The notes under the pieces were generated by a model that saw only the letters and a list, made by a program, of their open reading frames with translations, did no database searches and had not been told where the DNA came from. Made by a program: the position numbers and the translations under genes. A DNA stretch of 64,000 nucleotides from Bacillota bacterium (GTDB taxonomy: Bacteria; Bacillota; UBA4882; UBA8346). Positions 18,036 through 28,150 of this stretch are shown here, piece after piece; position 1 is the first letter of the stretch; every line of letters begins with the position of its first letter. The stretch is taken from NCBI GenBank assembly GCA_023392595.1, contig JAEVYU010000055.1, forward strand, positions 1-64,000. Reading direction: 5' to 3'.

Positions 18036-18434
18036 AAAATTCTCCAGCAGGTACGAGCAATTTTCTACTTGATGGTAACTTTATAGTAACAAAAAATTAT
18101 ACTTCTGTCTAATTAAAAGAATTTGAAAAAGTAACGGCATTAACTTGAGGACAACAAGGGTTGAATAATAATAAATAACAATATTGTAAGAATAATCACC
18201 AATATTTTTAGCATTTACATTCTCAATAATAAGATCTGGATTTATTTTACAACAATATCAAAAGACAGAAACCCAACTAATTCTGTTTATTTTAAGTATC
18301 TTTGAGGTTACAATTTCTTTAAAATATAGTGATAAAAATAAATCCAAGTTGAAATTCGTTGAAGGGAGGGAGATGGTAAAGAATATTAATTTTAAGATAT
18401 TAAAATTTAGAAAAATTAATTAGGAGGTATTGAA
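18036..18434. promoter_or_regulatory. AT-rich divergent control region
   Basis: This 399-bp region separates yesM-like and the sugar-binding-protein gene. It is strongly AT rich with a short palindrome ACAATATTGT at 18178-18187 and a TAGGAGG ribosome site at 18421-18427. I see no single convincing promoter; the YesN-type regulator would be expected to bind here. Confidence 0.45.
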
Positions 18435-19712
18435 ATGAAAAAAAGTTCACGCTATTTAATGATTTTATTAGCAGGATTGATGATTTTTGCTTTTTCGGGT
18501 TATACAACCTTTGCGAAAACAAAAGGTCCTGTAACGATTTCTTTTTGGTTCCCGAGTAACGATAAAATGACCAATGCCTACTTTTTCGATGCGGCTAAAG
18601 AGTTTGAAAAGACTCACCCTCAAATTAATGTGGAGGTTACTGCTTTACCCCCGGGTCAAGCTGACGTAGATCTTAAATTAAATGCCGCTGTGTTAAGCGG
18701 GACTTATCCTGATGTTCAATCTTCAATGCTCACAGCTATCGGGACTAGAGGATCGATGGGCGAGTTTTATCCGTTGGACAAGCTTATTGCAAAGTGGGAC
18801 GATAAAACGGATATTTATCAAAACGTTTTTTCGATTGGCTCATATAAGGGCAAATTGCTGGGTCTTGGCTTTTACCCCAATCCGAATATATTAGTCTACC
18901 GGAAAGATTTCTTTAAAGAGGCCGGGTTGGATCCGAACCATCCTCCGGCAAACTGGGATGAGCTCGCCGCGTATGCAAAAAAACTGACCATACGTGATGG
19001 TAATAATGTAACCCGGGCTGGCTTTGACATCCCGGCGATAAACGGTACGGTGTTTATTAAACCGTTTTGCCGGCAAAACGGCGCGGTTGTGATTGATGAG
19101 AAAAGAGAAAAGCCAATGCTGGATGATGCTAAAATGATTGGCGCTTTTGACTATCTCATGAAATTAAAAAACGAAAATGTCAGTAACCCATTTGACTTTT
19201 TGAAGAAAGACAGTATCCCGTTTGTATACGGGAAAAGCGCAATGTCATTCATGGATCCTGCCCAAGTTATGGGATTGTTAAATTCCAAACCCGATTTGAA
19301 GGATAAGCTCGCTTTTGCCCCTGTGTTAACCGGACCGAAAAAGAAGTCGGGGTACTGTGCATATCGCTTGTTTACGATTGCCAATTCGTCTAAACATAAG
19401 AATGAAGCCTGGGAATTTATTAAATTTATGATGTCAAAAGAACAAGTGCAGGAGCGCTATGCCAATTTAAAAATTCCGCCCGTTCGACAATCAATGGAAA
19501 AAGATTACATTGCCAAAGATCCTGCATTTAATAGTGTAATTATGGATTACGTCAAAAATGGTCAAGGGGATAATGTAATCGCTTGGAATACACTGGGTAC
19601 CAAATATCTTTATCAAGCATGGGAGGAAGCTTATAGCGGCAAAAAAGCACCGGCCCAAGCGCTGAAAGATGCTCAAGCCAACTTACTTAAAGAGCTTAAG
19701 AATTTAAAATAA
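18435..19712 (+). CDS. sugar ABC transporter substrate-binding protein (family 1)
   Basis: A 425-residue extracellular binding protein with a signal peptide (residues 1-27, cleavage near TTFAKT; no lipobox Cys) and a family-1 solute-binding fold, with VTISFWFPSNDKMTN near the N-terminus and a PPANWDELAAYAKKL hinge motif. It is the first gene of the transporter/sulfatase operon. Given the three downstream cytoplasmic sulfatases, the ligand is probably a sulfated mono- or oligosaccharide (inference). Confidence 0.9.
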   Translation: MKKSSRYLMILLAGLMIFAFSGYTTFAKTKGPVTISFWFPSNDKMTNAYFFDAAKEFEKTHPQINVEVTALPPGQADVDLKLNAAVLSGTYPDVQSSMLTAIGTRGSMGEFYPLDKLIAKWDDKTDIYQNVFSIGSYKGKLLGLGFYPNPNILVYRKDFFKEAGLDPNHPPANWDELAAYAKKLTIRDGNNVTRAGFDIPAINGTVFIKPFCRQNGAVVIDEKREKPMLDDAKMIGAFDYLMKLKNENVSNPFDFLKKDSIPFVYGKSAMSFMDPAQVMGLLNSKPDLKDKLAFAPVLTGPKKKSGYCAYRLFTIANSSKHKNEAWEFIKFMMSKEQVQERYANLKIPPVRQSMEKDYIAKDPAFNSVIMDYVKNGQGDNVIAWNTLGTKYLYQAWEEAYSGKKAPAQALKDAQANLLKELKNLK

Positions 19713-19729
19713 TACCAAAGTAATGCTAA

Positions 19730-19758
19730 GGGTTTATGGTTAAGCCGTAAGCCCTTTT
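19730..19758 (+). terminator. attenuating stem-loop after the binding-protein gene
   Basis: GGGTTTATGG (19730-19739) pairs with GCCGTAAGCCC (19744-19754), one mismatch, followed by TTTT. A partial terminator at this point is common and would keep binding protein in excess over permeases. Confidence 0.6.
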
Positions 19759-19787
19759 CTGACTTTTAATGGTAGGGAGTAATTTTT

Positions 19788-20687
19788 ATGAACAAAACAG
19801 AAAGATTGAAATGTTCTAAATTGACTCAAGATAATATCGGATATTGGATGATAGCCCCCTTTTACCTTTTCTTATTGATATTTGTAGTATTGCCAATTAT
19901 ATTTAATATATTTTTCAGCTTTACCAATTATAACTTGAGAAATTGCAATATTGTCGGGTTAAAAAATTATGTGCGCCTTTTCTCGGATGAAACGTTTTTG
20001 ATTTCGATGAAGAATACGTTTGTTTATACCTTTTTTACATTGATCATCAATATGGTGTTGGGGCTTGGAGCAGCATTGGCGATCAATAAGAAACTGCTCG
20101 GGTTAAAATTTTTTCAATCCAGTTTTTACATGCCCTATGTCACGTCTATGGTAGGTGTCTCCATGATTTGGCTGTGGATGTATGACCCTTCTGTCGGATT
20201 TTTCAATCAGGCAATGAAAGTTTTGGGATTGCCAATTCAACAGTGGTTATTTGATGCCCATTTGGCGATGTTCTGTGTTATTTTCATGAGCGTTTGGAAA
20301 TCACTGGGTTATTTTATGGTGATTTTTTTAGCGGGTTTAAAGAATATTCCGTCTTACCTTTACGAAGCTGCAACGATAGACGGCGCTAATGCTTGGCAAC
20401 AATTTCGCAACATTACCCTGCCCATGTTGCAACCGATCACCTTTTTTCTTTTTGTAACCGGGATTATCAATTGTTTTAAAGTATTTGAACAAGTTCAGAT
20501 TTTAACCAATGGCGGGCCGATGAACTCGACCACGACGATTGTCCATCAGATTTATAACCGCGGTTTCATTGAATTTCAAATGGGTTATGCCGCCACTTTG
20601 GCTATCGTTTTATTGGTGATTATCTGCATCGTTACTTTATTAAACTTTAAATACGGTAAGCAAGGCCATGATTTGGATGTAGGGTGA
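19788..20687 (+). CDS. sugar ABC transporter permease (MalF/UgpA-type)
   Basis: A 299-residue permease with about six membrane helices and the EAA loop YEAATIDGANAWQQFRNITLP. It pairs with the MalG-type permease that starts 10 nt after it. No cognate ATPase is encoded in the locus, which is usual for Bacillota-type sugar importers sharing an MsmX/MsmK-like ATPase. Confidence 0.92.
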   Translation: MNKTERLKCSKLTQDNIGYWMIAPFYLFLLIFVVLPIIFNIFFSFTNYNLRNCNIVGLKNYVRLFSDETFLISMKNTFVYTFFTLIINMVLGLGAALAINKKLLGLKFFQSSFYMPYVTSMVGVSMIWLWMYDPSVGFFNQAMKVLGLPIQQWLFDAHLAMFCVIFMSVWKSLGYFMVIFLAGLKNIPSYLYEAATIDGANAWQQFRNITLPMLQPITFFLFVTGIINCFKVFEQVQILTNGGPMNSTTTIVHQIYNRGFIEFQMGYAATLAIVLLVIICIVTLLNFKYGKQGHDLDVG

Positions 20688-20697
20688 GGGAGAGAAG

Positions 20698-21561
20698 ATG
20701 GAAAATAAACAAGCTAAATATCTAATATCGGCGACTATGTTCGTATTATCTTTGGTTATGCTTTTCCCCTTTTTTTTAATGGTGATGACGTCATTGAAAA
20801 CAATGGGCGAGATTCAAAGCAGCACATTCACCTTGTTCCCCAAGCATTTTAATTTTGTAAACTATTTTGATGCTATGGCCCGGGGGAGCTGGGGCCGTTA
20901 TTTTTTTAATTCTTTCTATGTCACGATAGTAACAACGGTGGTTAGTCTAGTCATCAATTCGATGGCCGGTTATGCTTTTGCCCGGTTACATTTTCGGGGT
21001 CGCGATCCGTTGTTTCTGCTCGCATTAATCGGCATGATGGTTCCGCAACAGGTTACCATGGTCCCTTTGTTTATTATTTTAAAGAATTTCCCTTTGGCTG
21101 GCGGAAATGATATTTTGGGTTATGGCGGTATGGGTTGGGTTAATTCGTATATGGGAATGATTTTGCCTTATATTGCCGGAGCCTTCGGAGTATTTTTGTT
21201 CCGTCAGTTTTATTTGAATTTTCCAGGCTCACTGGATGACGCGGCGGCTATTGACGGGCTGAATAAATTTCAAGCCTTTTTAAAGATTTATGTTCCCTTA
21301 GGTAAACCGATTTTTGCAACGTTAGCGGTTTTTAAATCGACTACGGCCTGGAGTGAATACGTATGGCCATTGGTGATAACGAACCAAGATGTCATGAAAA
21401 CGGTTCAACTGGCGTTAACTGTGTTTAAGGACGAGTCCACCGTAATTTGGAATCAGATGATGGCAGCCACTACCTTAATCTCTTTGCCGTTGATTCTGGC
21501 ATTTATATTTGCCCAACGTTACTTTGTTGAAGGAATTGCAACCTCCGGAATGAAACAGTAG
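20698..21561 (+). CDS. sugar ABC transporter permease (MalG/UgpE-type)
   Basis: A 287-residue permease with about six helices and EAA loop LDDAAAIDGLNKFQAFLKIYVP. The start follows GAGGGAGAG. It completes the membrane part of the importer. Confidence 0.92.
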   Translation: MENKQAKYLISATMFVLSLVMLFPFFLMVMTSLKTMGEIQSSTFTLFPKHFNFVNYFDAMARGSWGRYFFNSFYVTIVTTVVSLVINSMAGYAFARLHFRGRDPLFLLALIGMMVPQQVTMVPLFIILKNFPLAGGNDILGYGGMGWVNSYMGMILPYIAGAFGVFLFRQFYLNFPGSLDDAAAIDGLNKFQAFLKIYVPLGKPIFATLAVFKSTTAWSEYVWPLVITNQDVMKTVQLALTVFKDESTVIWNQMMAATTLISLPLILAFIFAQRYFVEGIATSGMKQ

Positions 21562-21594
21562 GCCCAAATATTTTGATGAAAGGTCAATTCGAGA

Positions 21595-23106
21595 ATGAAA
21601 GCCATTGTATTCATGTTTGACAGTGTAAATCGGCGATTTCTGTCATCATACGGAAACGATTGGGTTCAAACTCCCAATCTGGATAGGCTGGCAAGACGTT
21701 GTGTTATTTTTGATAATCACTGGGTGGGTTCGGCACCCTGTATACCAGCCAGAAGAGATATGCTAACCGGTAGGTTGAACTTTCTCGAACGCAATTGGGG
21801 ACCGATTGAACCATTTGATTATACGATGCCCCAAGCTTTGAGGGAACATGGCGTTTTTACCCATATGGTTACGGATCACTATCATTATTTATCGACCGGG
21901 GGAGAAAATTATTGCCAGTTGTTTAATACCTGGGAATGTATTCGGGGCCAAGAAAATGACCCCTGGGTATCCAGAGTGAAAAAAAACGAAAGTCCAGCGC
22001 ATTATGGGCTATATTCGCCTCAGTATGGATTAAATCGAACCAAATTTCAGCATGAAGGAGATTATTCGAGTCCGATGACACTACAAGCAGCTGCTGAGTG
22101 GCTTGAGAATAATCGAGATGCTGATAATTACTTGTTATGGGTGGAAGTCTTTGATCCTCATGAACCGTTTGATTGCCCCGCTGAGTATCGGGATATCTAT
22201 CACGATAATTATACCGGCCTTTTATATGAATGGCCGGAGTATGAAAAGGTAAATGTTCCACAGCCTGCATTGGATCACATTCAGAAACGATATGCTGCAT
22301 TATTGACTATGACCGACCACTGGCTTGGTAAAGTTTTGAATGTGATAGATGCAAATCGGCTTTGGGATGATGCCTTAATTGCTTTTACCACGGATCATGG
22401 TTATATGCTTGGGGAACATGAATTTATGGCTAAAAATTATATGCCGGCTTTCAATGAAGTATTTCATATTCCACTAATGGTTCACCTGCCTCAAGACCAA
22501 TATAGCGGAAAACGGATAAGCGCGCTTACCCAAAATATTGACCTTTTTCCTACCTTATTGGATTATTTTAAAATTGATCCCAAGTGTTGCCGAAATAAAC
22601 TTCATGGTCAATCCTGGATGCCGTTGCTTACTGGTACAGCTGAGAAAGCGAGGGAATATGCAATCTATGGATATTACGGCAGAGATGTCAATATTACGGA
22701 TGGCCATTACACCTATTTTCGTACGGCTTGCCGGGAAAGTAATGATCCTCTAAATTTTTATACTGCTATGCCTACAACGTTAAGACAGTTCTTGAACAGT
22801 GATATGCTCACCGACTTATCAAAAGTGGAAATGGGCCGTTTCCTTTCCTGGACTCCCTATCCAGTCTATAAAATTCCAGGGAATATTATAAACTTCCGTA
22901 TTGCAAGCCAGGCATTTAATCTCCGGAGTCAATATCTCGAGCAAAATTTATTGTTTGATATCAAAAATGATTATGCACAAAATCAGCCGCTCGAAGATTC
23001 GGAGCTTGAAGCCAAATTATGTCAAGCACTGGTTGAGACCATGCGGAAGCATGACACTCCCGAGGAACAGCTGGAACGGTTGGGACTTGCCAAATATAGT
23101 AAATAA
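21595..23106 (+). CDS. cysteine-type sulfatase 1
   Basis: A 503-residue sulfatase-family hydrolase removing sulfate ester groups. The formylglycine motif is C49-I-P-A-R53, followed by DMLTGR; metal ligands appear as MFDSVNRRF at the N-terminus and TTDHGYMLGEH around residue 265. There is no signal peptide, so it acts in the cytoplasm where the maturase also works. It differs clearly from the two following sulfatases, suggesting different sulfate positions or residues. First of three in tandem after the permeases (33-nt gap). Confidence 0.9.
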   Translation: MKAIVFMFDSVNRRFLSSYGNDWVQTPNLDRLARRCVIFDNHWVGSAPCIPARRDMLTGRLNFLERNWGPIEPFDYTMPQALREHGVFTHMVTDHYHYLSTGGENYCQLFNTWECIRGQENDPWVSRVKKNESPAHYGLYSPQYGLNRTKFQHEGDYSSPMTLQAAAEWLENNRDADNYLLWVEVFDPHEPFDCPAEYRDIYHDNYTGLLYEWPEYEKVNVPQPALDHIQKRYAALLTMTDHWLGKVLNVIDANRLWDDALIAFTTDHGYMLGEHEFMAKNYMPAFNEVFHIPLMVHLPQDQYSGKRISALTQNIDLFPTLLDYFKIDPKCCRNKLHGQSWMPLLTGTAEKAREYAIYGYYGRDVNITDGHYTYFRTACRESNDPLNFYTAMPTTLRQFLNSDMLTDLSKVEMGRFLSWTPYPVYKIPGNIINFRIASQAFNLRSQYLEQNLLFDIKNDYAQNQPLEDSELEAKLCQALVETMRKHDTPEEQLERLGLAKYSK

Positions 23107-23213
23107 GCAACGATAAAGAAGTTGTAACAACTGATTTATACATAAATTCAAATTCATATAAATTGAATGCACAGATTCTTTAGCACCAGGGATTAAACAT
23201 TCGGAGGCTGGTA

Positions 23214-24662
23214 ATGAATATTCTAATGATTATGTCCGATGAACATTCGTATCAGACGATGGGATGTTCGGGACATCCTATAGTGAAAACACCGGCTTTA
23301 GACCGGTTGGCATCCGAGGGAGTCAACTTTACCAACTGTTACACTCCTTGTCCGTTGTGTGTACCGGCGCGTGCCAGCGCTTTTACTGGATATTTCGTGA
23401 ACCAATTGGGTACCTGGGATAATGCTACACCTTACGATGGCCGGGTTAAGGGGCTGTTCGAGCAGGTGACGGAAGAAGGTTATCCTTTTACCGGAGTTGG
23501 TAAATTCCATTTTCATCCCAAAGGAACCTTTCCGGGGCTTCAGGATCACGGATTGGGCGAGTATGACACGCGGCCGGATTTGAGTGGCTTGTTCCGGCAA
23601 TGCGATATCCCAAGACCGACTGGAAAGAAACGTTTTGAACAGATTAAACCCCGCGAGTCGGAATCTATAGATGACAAAGCTTTAAATTTTGTTTTGGATT
23701 GGTTGGACAAAAAAGAGCGGAATAGTCCCCCTTGGGTTTTGTATGTCGGTTTTAACCAACCCCATTTTCCCTTTTATTATCAGCAAAAATATTGGGATTA
23801 TTATGATCAATTGGTTGTTAATATTTCGCAGGTGGCTCAACCGCCCTTTGATGAACTCAATGAACCGTTAAAGATGTTACGAAGGCATTTTAATGGGGAT
23901 CAAGTTGATCCAGAGACCATTCGAAAGGCTCATGTAGGATACTATTCATTAATCGGTGAATTGGACCAGCATGTGGGTCAAATCCTCGATATTTTGGACA
24001 AACGAGGACTGGCCGAGGATACTTTGGTGATTTATACTTCTGATCATGGCGAACAGCTTGGGCACCATGGTTTATGGTGGAAATGCTGTATGTATGAGGA
24101 ATCGGCGCATATCCCATTTCTGGTGAAAGGGCCAGGCTTACCGGCGGGAAAGCAGATTAATAACCCAATTTCCCTGACCGATCTGTTTCCAACCGTTTGC
24201 GATTGTCTGCGGATACCCATTCTCGAGGGATTACAGGGCGTAAGTTTAATGCCGCTCATTAACGGAAATATCGGGAGTTATCCGAGAGATTTCGCTTTCA
24301 GTGAATATCACGCCCACGGCATGCCTACCGGGATGTTTATGATCCGTTGGCAACAATGGAAATATGTCCATTATGTGGGTTTTGAAGGCCAGTTATTCAA
24401 TTTGCAGGAGGACCCTGAAGAAATGAATAACTTGGTTCCGGCTGCCAATCAGTATCCGCAAATTCAAACAGCGATTGCAGAATGTCAAGAACGGCTTTAC
24501 AGTATTTGTGACCCTGAGGAAGTGAACCGAAGGGCGTTTGAATTTCAGGCTAAGATGCTCAAAACAAGTGGGTTACAGAATGTAGTGGATTTTGATGATC
24601 ATATTACCGCCTTTTTCCCGGAGTATCAAGCTTCAATTATTAAGGGGAAAGCAAAACAATAA
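23214..24662 (+). CDS. cysteine-type sulfatase 2
   Basis: A 482-residue sulfatase with metal site IMSDEHSYQTMG, formylglycine motif C49-V-P-A-R53 followed by ASAFTGY, and YTSDHGEQLGHHGLWWK. No signal peptide. AACATTCGGAGGCTGG upstream supplies the ribosome site. Client of the anaerobic maturase at 11126. Confidence 0.92.
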   Translation: MNILMIMSDEHSYQTMGCSGHPIVKTPALDRLASEGVNFTNCYTPCPLCVPARASAFTGYFVNQLGTWDNATPYDGRVKGLFEQVTEEGYPFTGVGKFHFHPKGTFPGLQDHGLGEYDTRPDLSGLFRQCDIPRPTGKKRFEQIKPRESESIDDKALNFVLDWLDKKERNSPPWVLYVGFNQPHFPFYYQQKYWDYYDQLVVNISQVAQPPFDELNEPLKMLRRHFNGDQVDPETIRKAHVGYYSLIGELDQHVGQILDILDKRGLAEDTLVIYTSDHGEQLGHHGLWWKCCMYEESAHIPFLVKGPGLPAGKQINNPISLTDLFPTVCDCLRIPILEGLQGVSLMPLINGNIGSYPRDFAFSEYHAHGMPTGMFMIRWQQWKYVHYVGFEGQLFNLQEDPEEMNNLVPAANQYPQIQTAIAECQERLYSICDPEEVNRRAFEFQAKMLKTSGLQNVVDFDDHITAFFPEYQASIIKGKAKQ

Positions 24663-24702
24663 CAGAGAAATTTTGCGATACCATGAGAGAGGGAGTATTT
24701 TT

Positions 24703-26127
24703 ATGGACAGGCCTGATATTTTGGTTTTTATGAGTGATCAGCATGCCGGTAGGTATGGTGGTTTTGCTGGAGACAAACTTGTCACAACTCCTAACTTGGA
24801 TAGGATCGCTTCAAATGGGACTGCTTTTGATGCGGCGTATAGTTCTTGCCCATTATGTGTACCTGCTAGAATTTCGATGCTGACCGGACAGTTACCATCG
24901 AAAACAGGCATATATACTAATCATGGTGCGATTCCCGGCGATCAGGCCACTTTTATTCATTCCATAGCAGCTGAAGGCTATGAAACGGTTCTTTGCGGAC
25001 GCATGCATTTTGTGGGAGATGATCAAAGGCATGGATTTACCAAGCGAATTATGGGTGATTTCACGCCGCTATACTGGGGAAGAGGAAGTATGAATCGATT
25101 GGATTTGGGCCGTTTCAAGGGCACAACCGATCCAACGGGATGCTTGAGAGAAGTAGGTGAAGGGAATTCACCGGTATTGGAATATGATAAGGCAGTGATA
25201 ACTGCGGCATTAGAGTATTTAAAACAAGAACATGAAAAACCGCAATGTGTTGTGGTGGGCACCTATGCGCCTCATTGTCCTTTTGTAGCCCCGCCGGAAT
25301 TGTTCGAATATTATCGGGCACGCGTTCAATTGCCAGTAACGACCCACCATGAGTTGAATTACCATCTTTCAGTTCTTGCTGATAAAGAGCAAGATGTGGA
25401 TGACGAGGTTGTACTTAATGCTCGGGCTGCTTATTTTGGGATGATTACGAATCTTGATCATCAGATTGGAACGGTAAGGGAAGCCTGGCAGAACTATTTG
25501 AACCGAAACAACCGAAGAGGAATTTTTGTTTATCTGTCGGATCATGGTGAACAGATCGGCGAGCGAAGATTATACGGTAAACAAACGTTCTATGAGAACT
25601 CCGCACATATTCCATTAATCTTTGAAGGGGATGGTATTCGGGTAAACTATCGGGTATCCGGCGCGGTAAGCCTTATGGATATTGGGCCAACATTATGTGA
25701 AATAACAGGAGCCATCGTCCCGCCTGATCAGGATGGAAAAAGTCTTACAGGACAATTATTTGAAGGAATCGATGAAATAGATAGATATGTGTACTCGGAG
25801 TTTGTCGAAAAGGATGCATCTGGGAATTTCATTCCAGGCAGAATGGTAAGGAAGGGCAAGTGGAAGCTTATTTCCTACTATTCCTACGACAATGAAGATT
25901 TACTGTTTAATATCGAAAACGATTCCAATGAATTAAGCAATGTTATCCATCAATACCCCGATGTAGCAGAAGAGTTAAAGAAGGTCCTCAATAAGGGATG
26001 GTATATTCCCCAAATTATTGAAATGCACAAAAGAAAGTTGTCTCATGCTGGAATATTGATTCATTGGGGACGGAATAGTGGTGTTGAGGAATCCGAACGA
26101 TATTCTTTCAAGGACAAATATTGTTGA
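24703..26127 (+). CDS. cysteine-type sulfatase 3
   Basis: A 474-residue sulfatase. I start it at 24703 because GAGAGGGAG precedes it and the family N-terminus (RPDILVFMSDQHAGR) begins there; the longer open frame from 24592 overlaps the previous gene. Formylglycine motif is C52-V-P-A-R56 followed by ISMLTGQ, and LSDHGEQIGERRLYGK provides metal ligands. No signal peptide. It is closer to sulfatase 2 than to sulfatase 1. Confidence 0.92.
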   Translation: MDRPDILVFMSDQHAGRYGGFAGDKLVTTPNLDRIASNGTAFDAAYSSCPLCVPARISMLTGQLPSKTGIYTNHGAIPGDQATFIHSIAAEGYETVLCGRMHFVGDDQRHGFTKRIMGDFTPLYWGRGSMNRLDLGRFKGTTDPTGCLREVGEGNSPVLEYDKAVITAALEYLKQEHEKPQCVVVGTYAPHCPFVAPPELFEYYRARVQLPVTTHHELNYHLSVLADKEQDVDDEVVLNARAAYFGMITNLDHQIGTVREAWQNYLNRNNRRGIFVYLSDHGEQIGERRLYGKQTFYENSAHIPLIFEGDGIRVNYRVSGAVSLMDIGPTLCEITGAIVPPDQDGKSLTGQLFEGIDEIDRYVYSEFVEKDASGNFIPGRMVRKGKWKLISYYSYDNEDLLFNIENDSNELSNVIHQYPDVAEELKKVLNKGWYIPQIIEMHKRKLSHAGILIHWGRNSGVEESERYSFKDKYC

Positions 26128-26146
26128 TTTAGAAGAATTATTATCA

Positions 26147-27043
26147 ATGAAAGGATGTAATTCTTTGCTATATAAATTGGAAAATGACTGCTTAAAAATT
26201 GAAATAAGTTCCAAAGGCGCTGAATTGATGAGCGTTATGGGGAAAACCGACGGATATCAATATTTGTGGCAGGGAGATCCACAAATATGGGGTAAACGTT
26301 CACCGCTACTCTTTCCGATCATCGGTAACTTAAATCAGGGGAAGTACCTCTATCGGGGGAAGGAATACGCATTAGGACTTCACGGTTTTGCGGCTAAAAT
26401 GGACTTTTGCCCATGTGAAGCGGGGGAAAAGTCGGTTACATTTTCTTTAAGCCACGATAGCACTACACTTCGTGAGTATCCCTTCGAATTCAGACTGTTG
26501 GTGACTTTCACACTCCAAGAAAAAATGTTGACCACAGTGTATCGGGTTGAAAATACAGGGAATCAAACATTATGGTTTTCCATTGGTGGTCATCCAGGTT
26601 TTAACTGTAGCCTAACCTTAGATGGTCGAAAAAACGTCGGGTTGGTCTTTGAGAAAGTAGAGACTGTCAGTAGGTTAGTCAATGAATCAGGGTACTTGAC
26701 CGGTCGGGAGGAACCCTTCTTAAAAGGCCAAAATATAGTGGATGTCGCTTCATTAGATTTTGATGGAAAGAAAAAAGTGGTTGCCTTGAAAGGCTTTACG
26801 TCAGAAAATGTAATTATGGAAGATCGGGGCAACGGCAAAATGGTCATGGTCCGAATGGCAGGCTTTCCATTCTTGGGAATTTGGTCCCCTACCAATCAGG
26901 CTCCTTTTCTTTGCATAGAACCTTGGTATGGAATCACTGCGACTTTCGGAGTGAACGAAGAATTAGATAAAAAGCAGGGGATTCAGGAGCTTCAAGCGGG
27001 TAACAATTTCACCTGCGGTTACGATATTGTTTGTTTGAAGTAG
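26147..27043 (+). CDS. aldose 1-epimerase family protein (LacX-like)
   Basis: A 298-residue beta-sandwich mutarotase-family protein; SKGAELMSV, GKRSPLLFPIIGNL, YALGLHGFA and SIGGHPGFN are the hallmark segments, with the catalytic His in LHGFA and later GGHPGFN. I start at 26147, where the LacX family begins; 26078 would overlap sulfatase 3 and has no better ribosome site. It likely interconverts anomers of the sugar released by the sulfatases. Confidence 0.85.
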   Translation: MKGCNSLLYKLENDCLKIEISSKGAELMSVMGKTDGYQYLWQGDPQIWGKRSPLLFPIIGNLNQGKYLYRGKEYALGLHGFAAKMDFCPCEAGEKSVTFSLSHDSTTLREYPFEFRLLVTFTLQEKMLTTVYRVENTGNQTLWFSIGGHPGFNCSLTLDGRKNVGLVFEKVETVSRLVNESGYLTGREEPFLKGQNIVDVASLDFDGKKKVVALKGFTSENVIMEDRGNGKMVMVRMAGFPFLGIWSPTNQAPFLCIEPWYGITATFGVNEELDKKQGIQELQAGNNFTCGYDIVCLK

Positions 27044-27044
27044 A

Positions 27045-27837
27045 ATGTTTTCGCTTTCAATTTTGACGTTAATTGGAATTCCATATCCGATCGCTGTAGG
27101 GAGTGGTCTTGGCCAAATCTTTATAACAGGTGCCACTTCAGCTTGGAATCATTGGCACAATCATAATGTGGACCCATGGATGGGTATTATTATGGCAGGC
27201 GGAGGACTGGGTGGCACTGAGATTGGTGTCAGATTGTTAAAACAATTGAGTCTGAGTGGTTCAATTACCGTCAACGGTCGTACCATGCCCTTACAGGATA
27301 TATTGATAAGTGCGCTCTTTTTAATTTTAATGGTCTCGGTAGCAGTTCATATTTTTAGAGAAGGGGCTGTAAATCAATCCGAGGAAGCCGCTTCAAGGAT
27401 TGAGAAAAATTTAAAAAATGAATTCATCCGGTAGTTGCTTTTCCCCGATCAAGGATACGCTCCATCAGTCTTTGGATACCTCTTTCACTCAGCTTTTTTA
27501 TCGGCATTCTTACTGGTTTATGGGTGTTGGGGGAGGATTTATCGCCTTTCCTTTATTGATTTATGTTTTGGGAGTTCCAACTCTCGTTGCCGTGGGGACA
27601 AGCGCTTTTCAAATTCTTTTTTCTACTGGTTACGGTGCATTTCGTCATGCAAGCTTGGGACATGTTGAATTAACATTGGTCGGTTTACTACTCATCGGTT
27701 CAATGCTTGGTGTTCAATTGGGAGTTTATGTTACGAAGTTTTTGGGTGGACATAAAATTAGACAGTATTTTGCCTATGTAATCGGCTTGGGGGTTCTTGT
27801 TATTTTTGGGGATTTCATTCGTGAACTGTTTTTTTAA
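27045..27837 (+). pseudogene. TauE/SafE family exporter, truncated and twice frameshifted
   Basis: Aligned by eye with the intact protein at 52032. It lacks the first about 40 residues (the first membrane helix with GMFGVGGGF). Frame 1 runs from IPYPIAVGSG to the stop at 27434. A second frame (about 27422-27520) continues the homology as AFPRSRIRSISLWIPLSLSF and FIGILTG, matching FPHSG..SMSIWVPLGISFF of the paralogue. A third frame then resumes at MGVGGGFIAFPLLIYVLGVP to 27837. Two indels plus an N-terminal deletion make it non-functional. It starts 2 nt after the epimerase, so it once belonged to the sulfatase operon, probably exporting sulfate, sulfite or an organosulfur product. Confidence 0.85.
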
Positions 27838-28150
27838 TCTAGGAGAAAGTAATGATTGTAACTTTATGAAGGAGAATTCCGACTTTTAATGTTCGATGGG
27901 CTCGAGGCAAAAAAAATAGCTATTTTTATGTCAATGATGGAATGACCCTAAAGAAAAGGATAATATGGCTAACTAATATCGGGTGAAATATTTCAAGAGT
28001 TTAAAGAAACGGCACGAAAGGAGTGGGATTATCCGAAGATATTGGTTGGAAGTTAAAATTACGATTTGGCCAATATCCAATTGTTTAAAGGAATGGGCAA
28101 AGGTAGTCGGACCCATACGAACTTATTTGAAAATAGATGAGGTATGATTA
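27838..28150. other. intergenic region, no feature seen
   Basis: 313 bp between the pseudogene and the next chemoreceptor. I see no convincing ORF, terminator or promoter apart from GATGAGGT before the MCP start. Confidence 0.4.

Noticed and set aside
24592..24702. Longer N-terminus of sulfatase 3
   Set aside because: Overlaps the preceding gene, has no ribosome site, and the family N-terminus begins at 24703.
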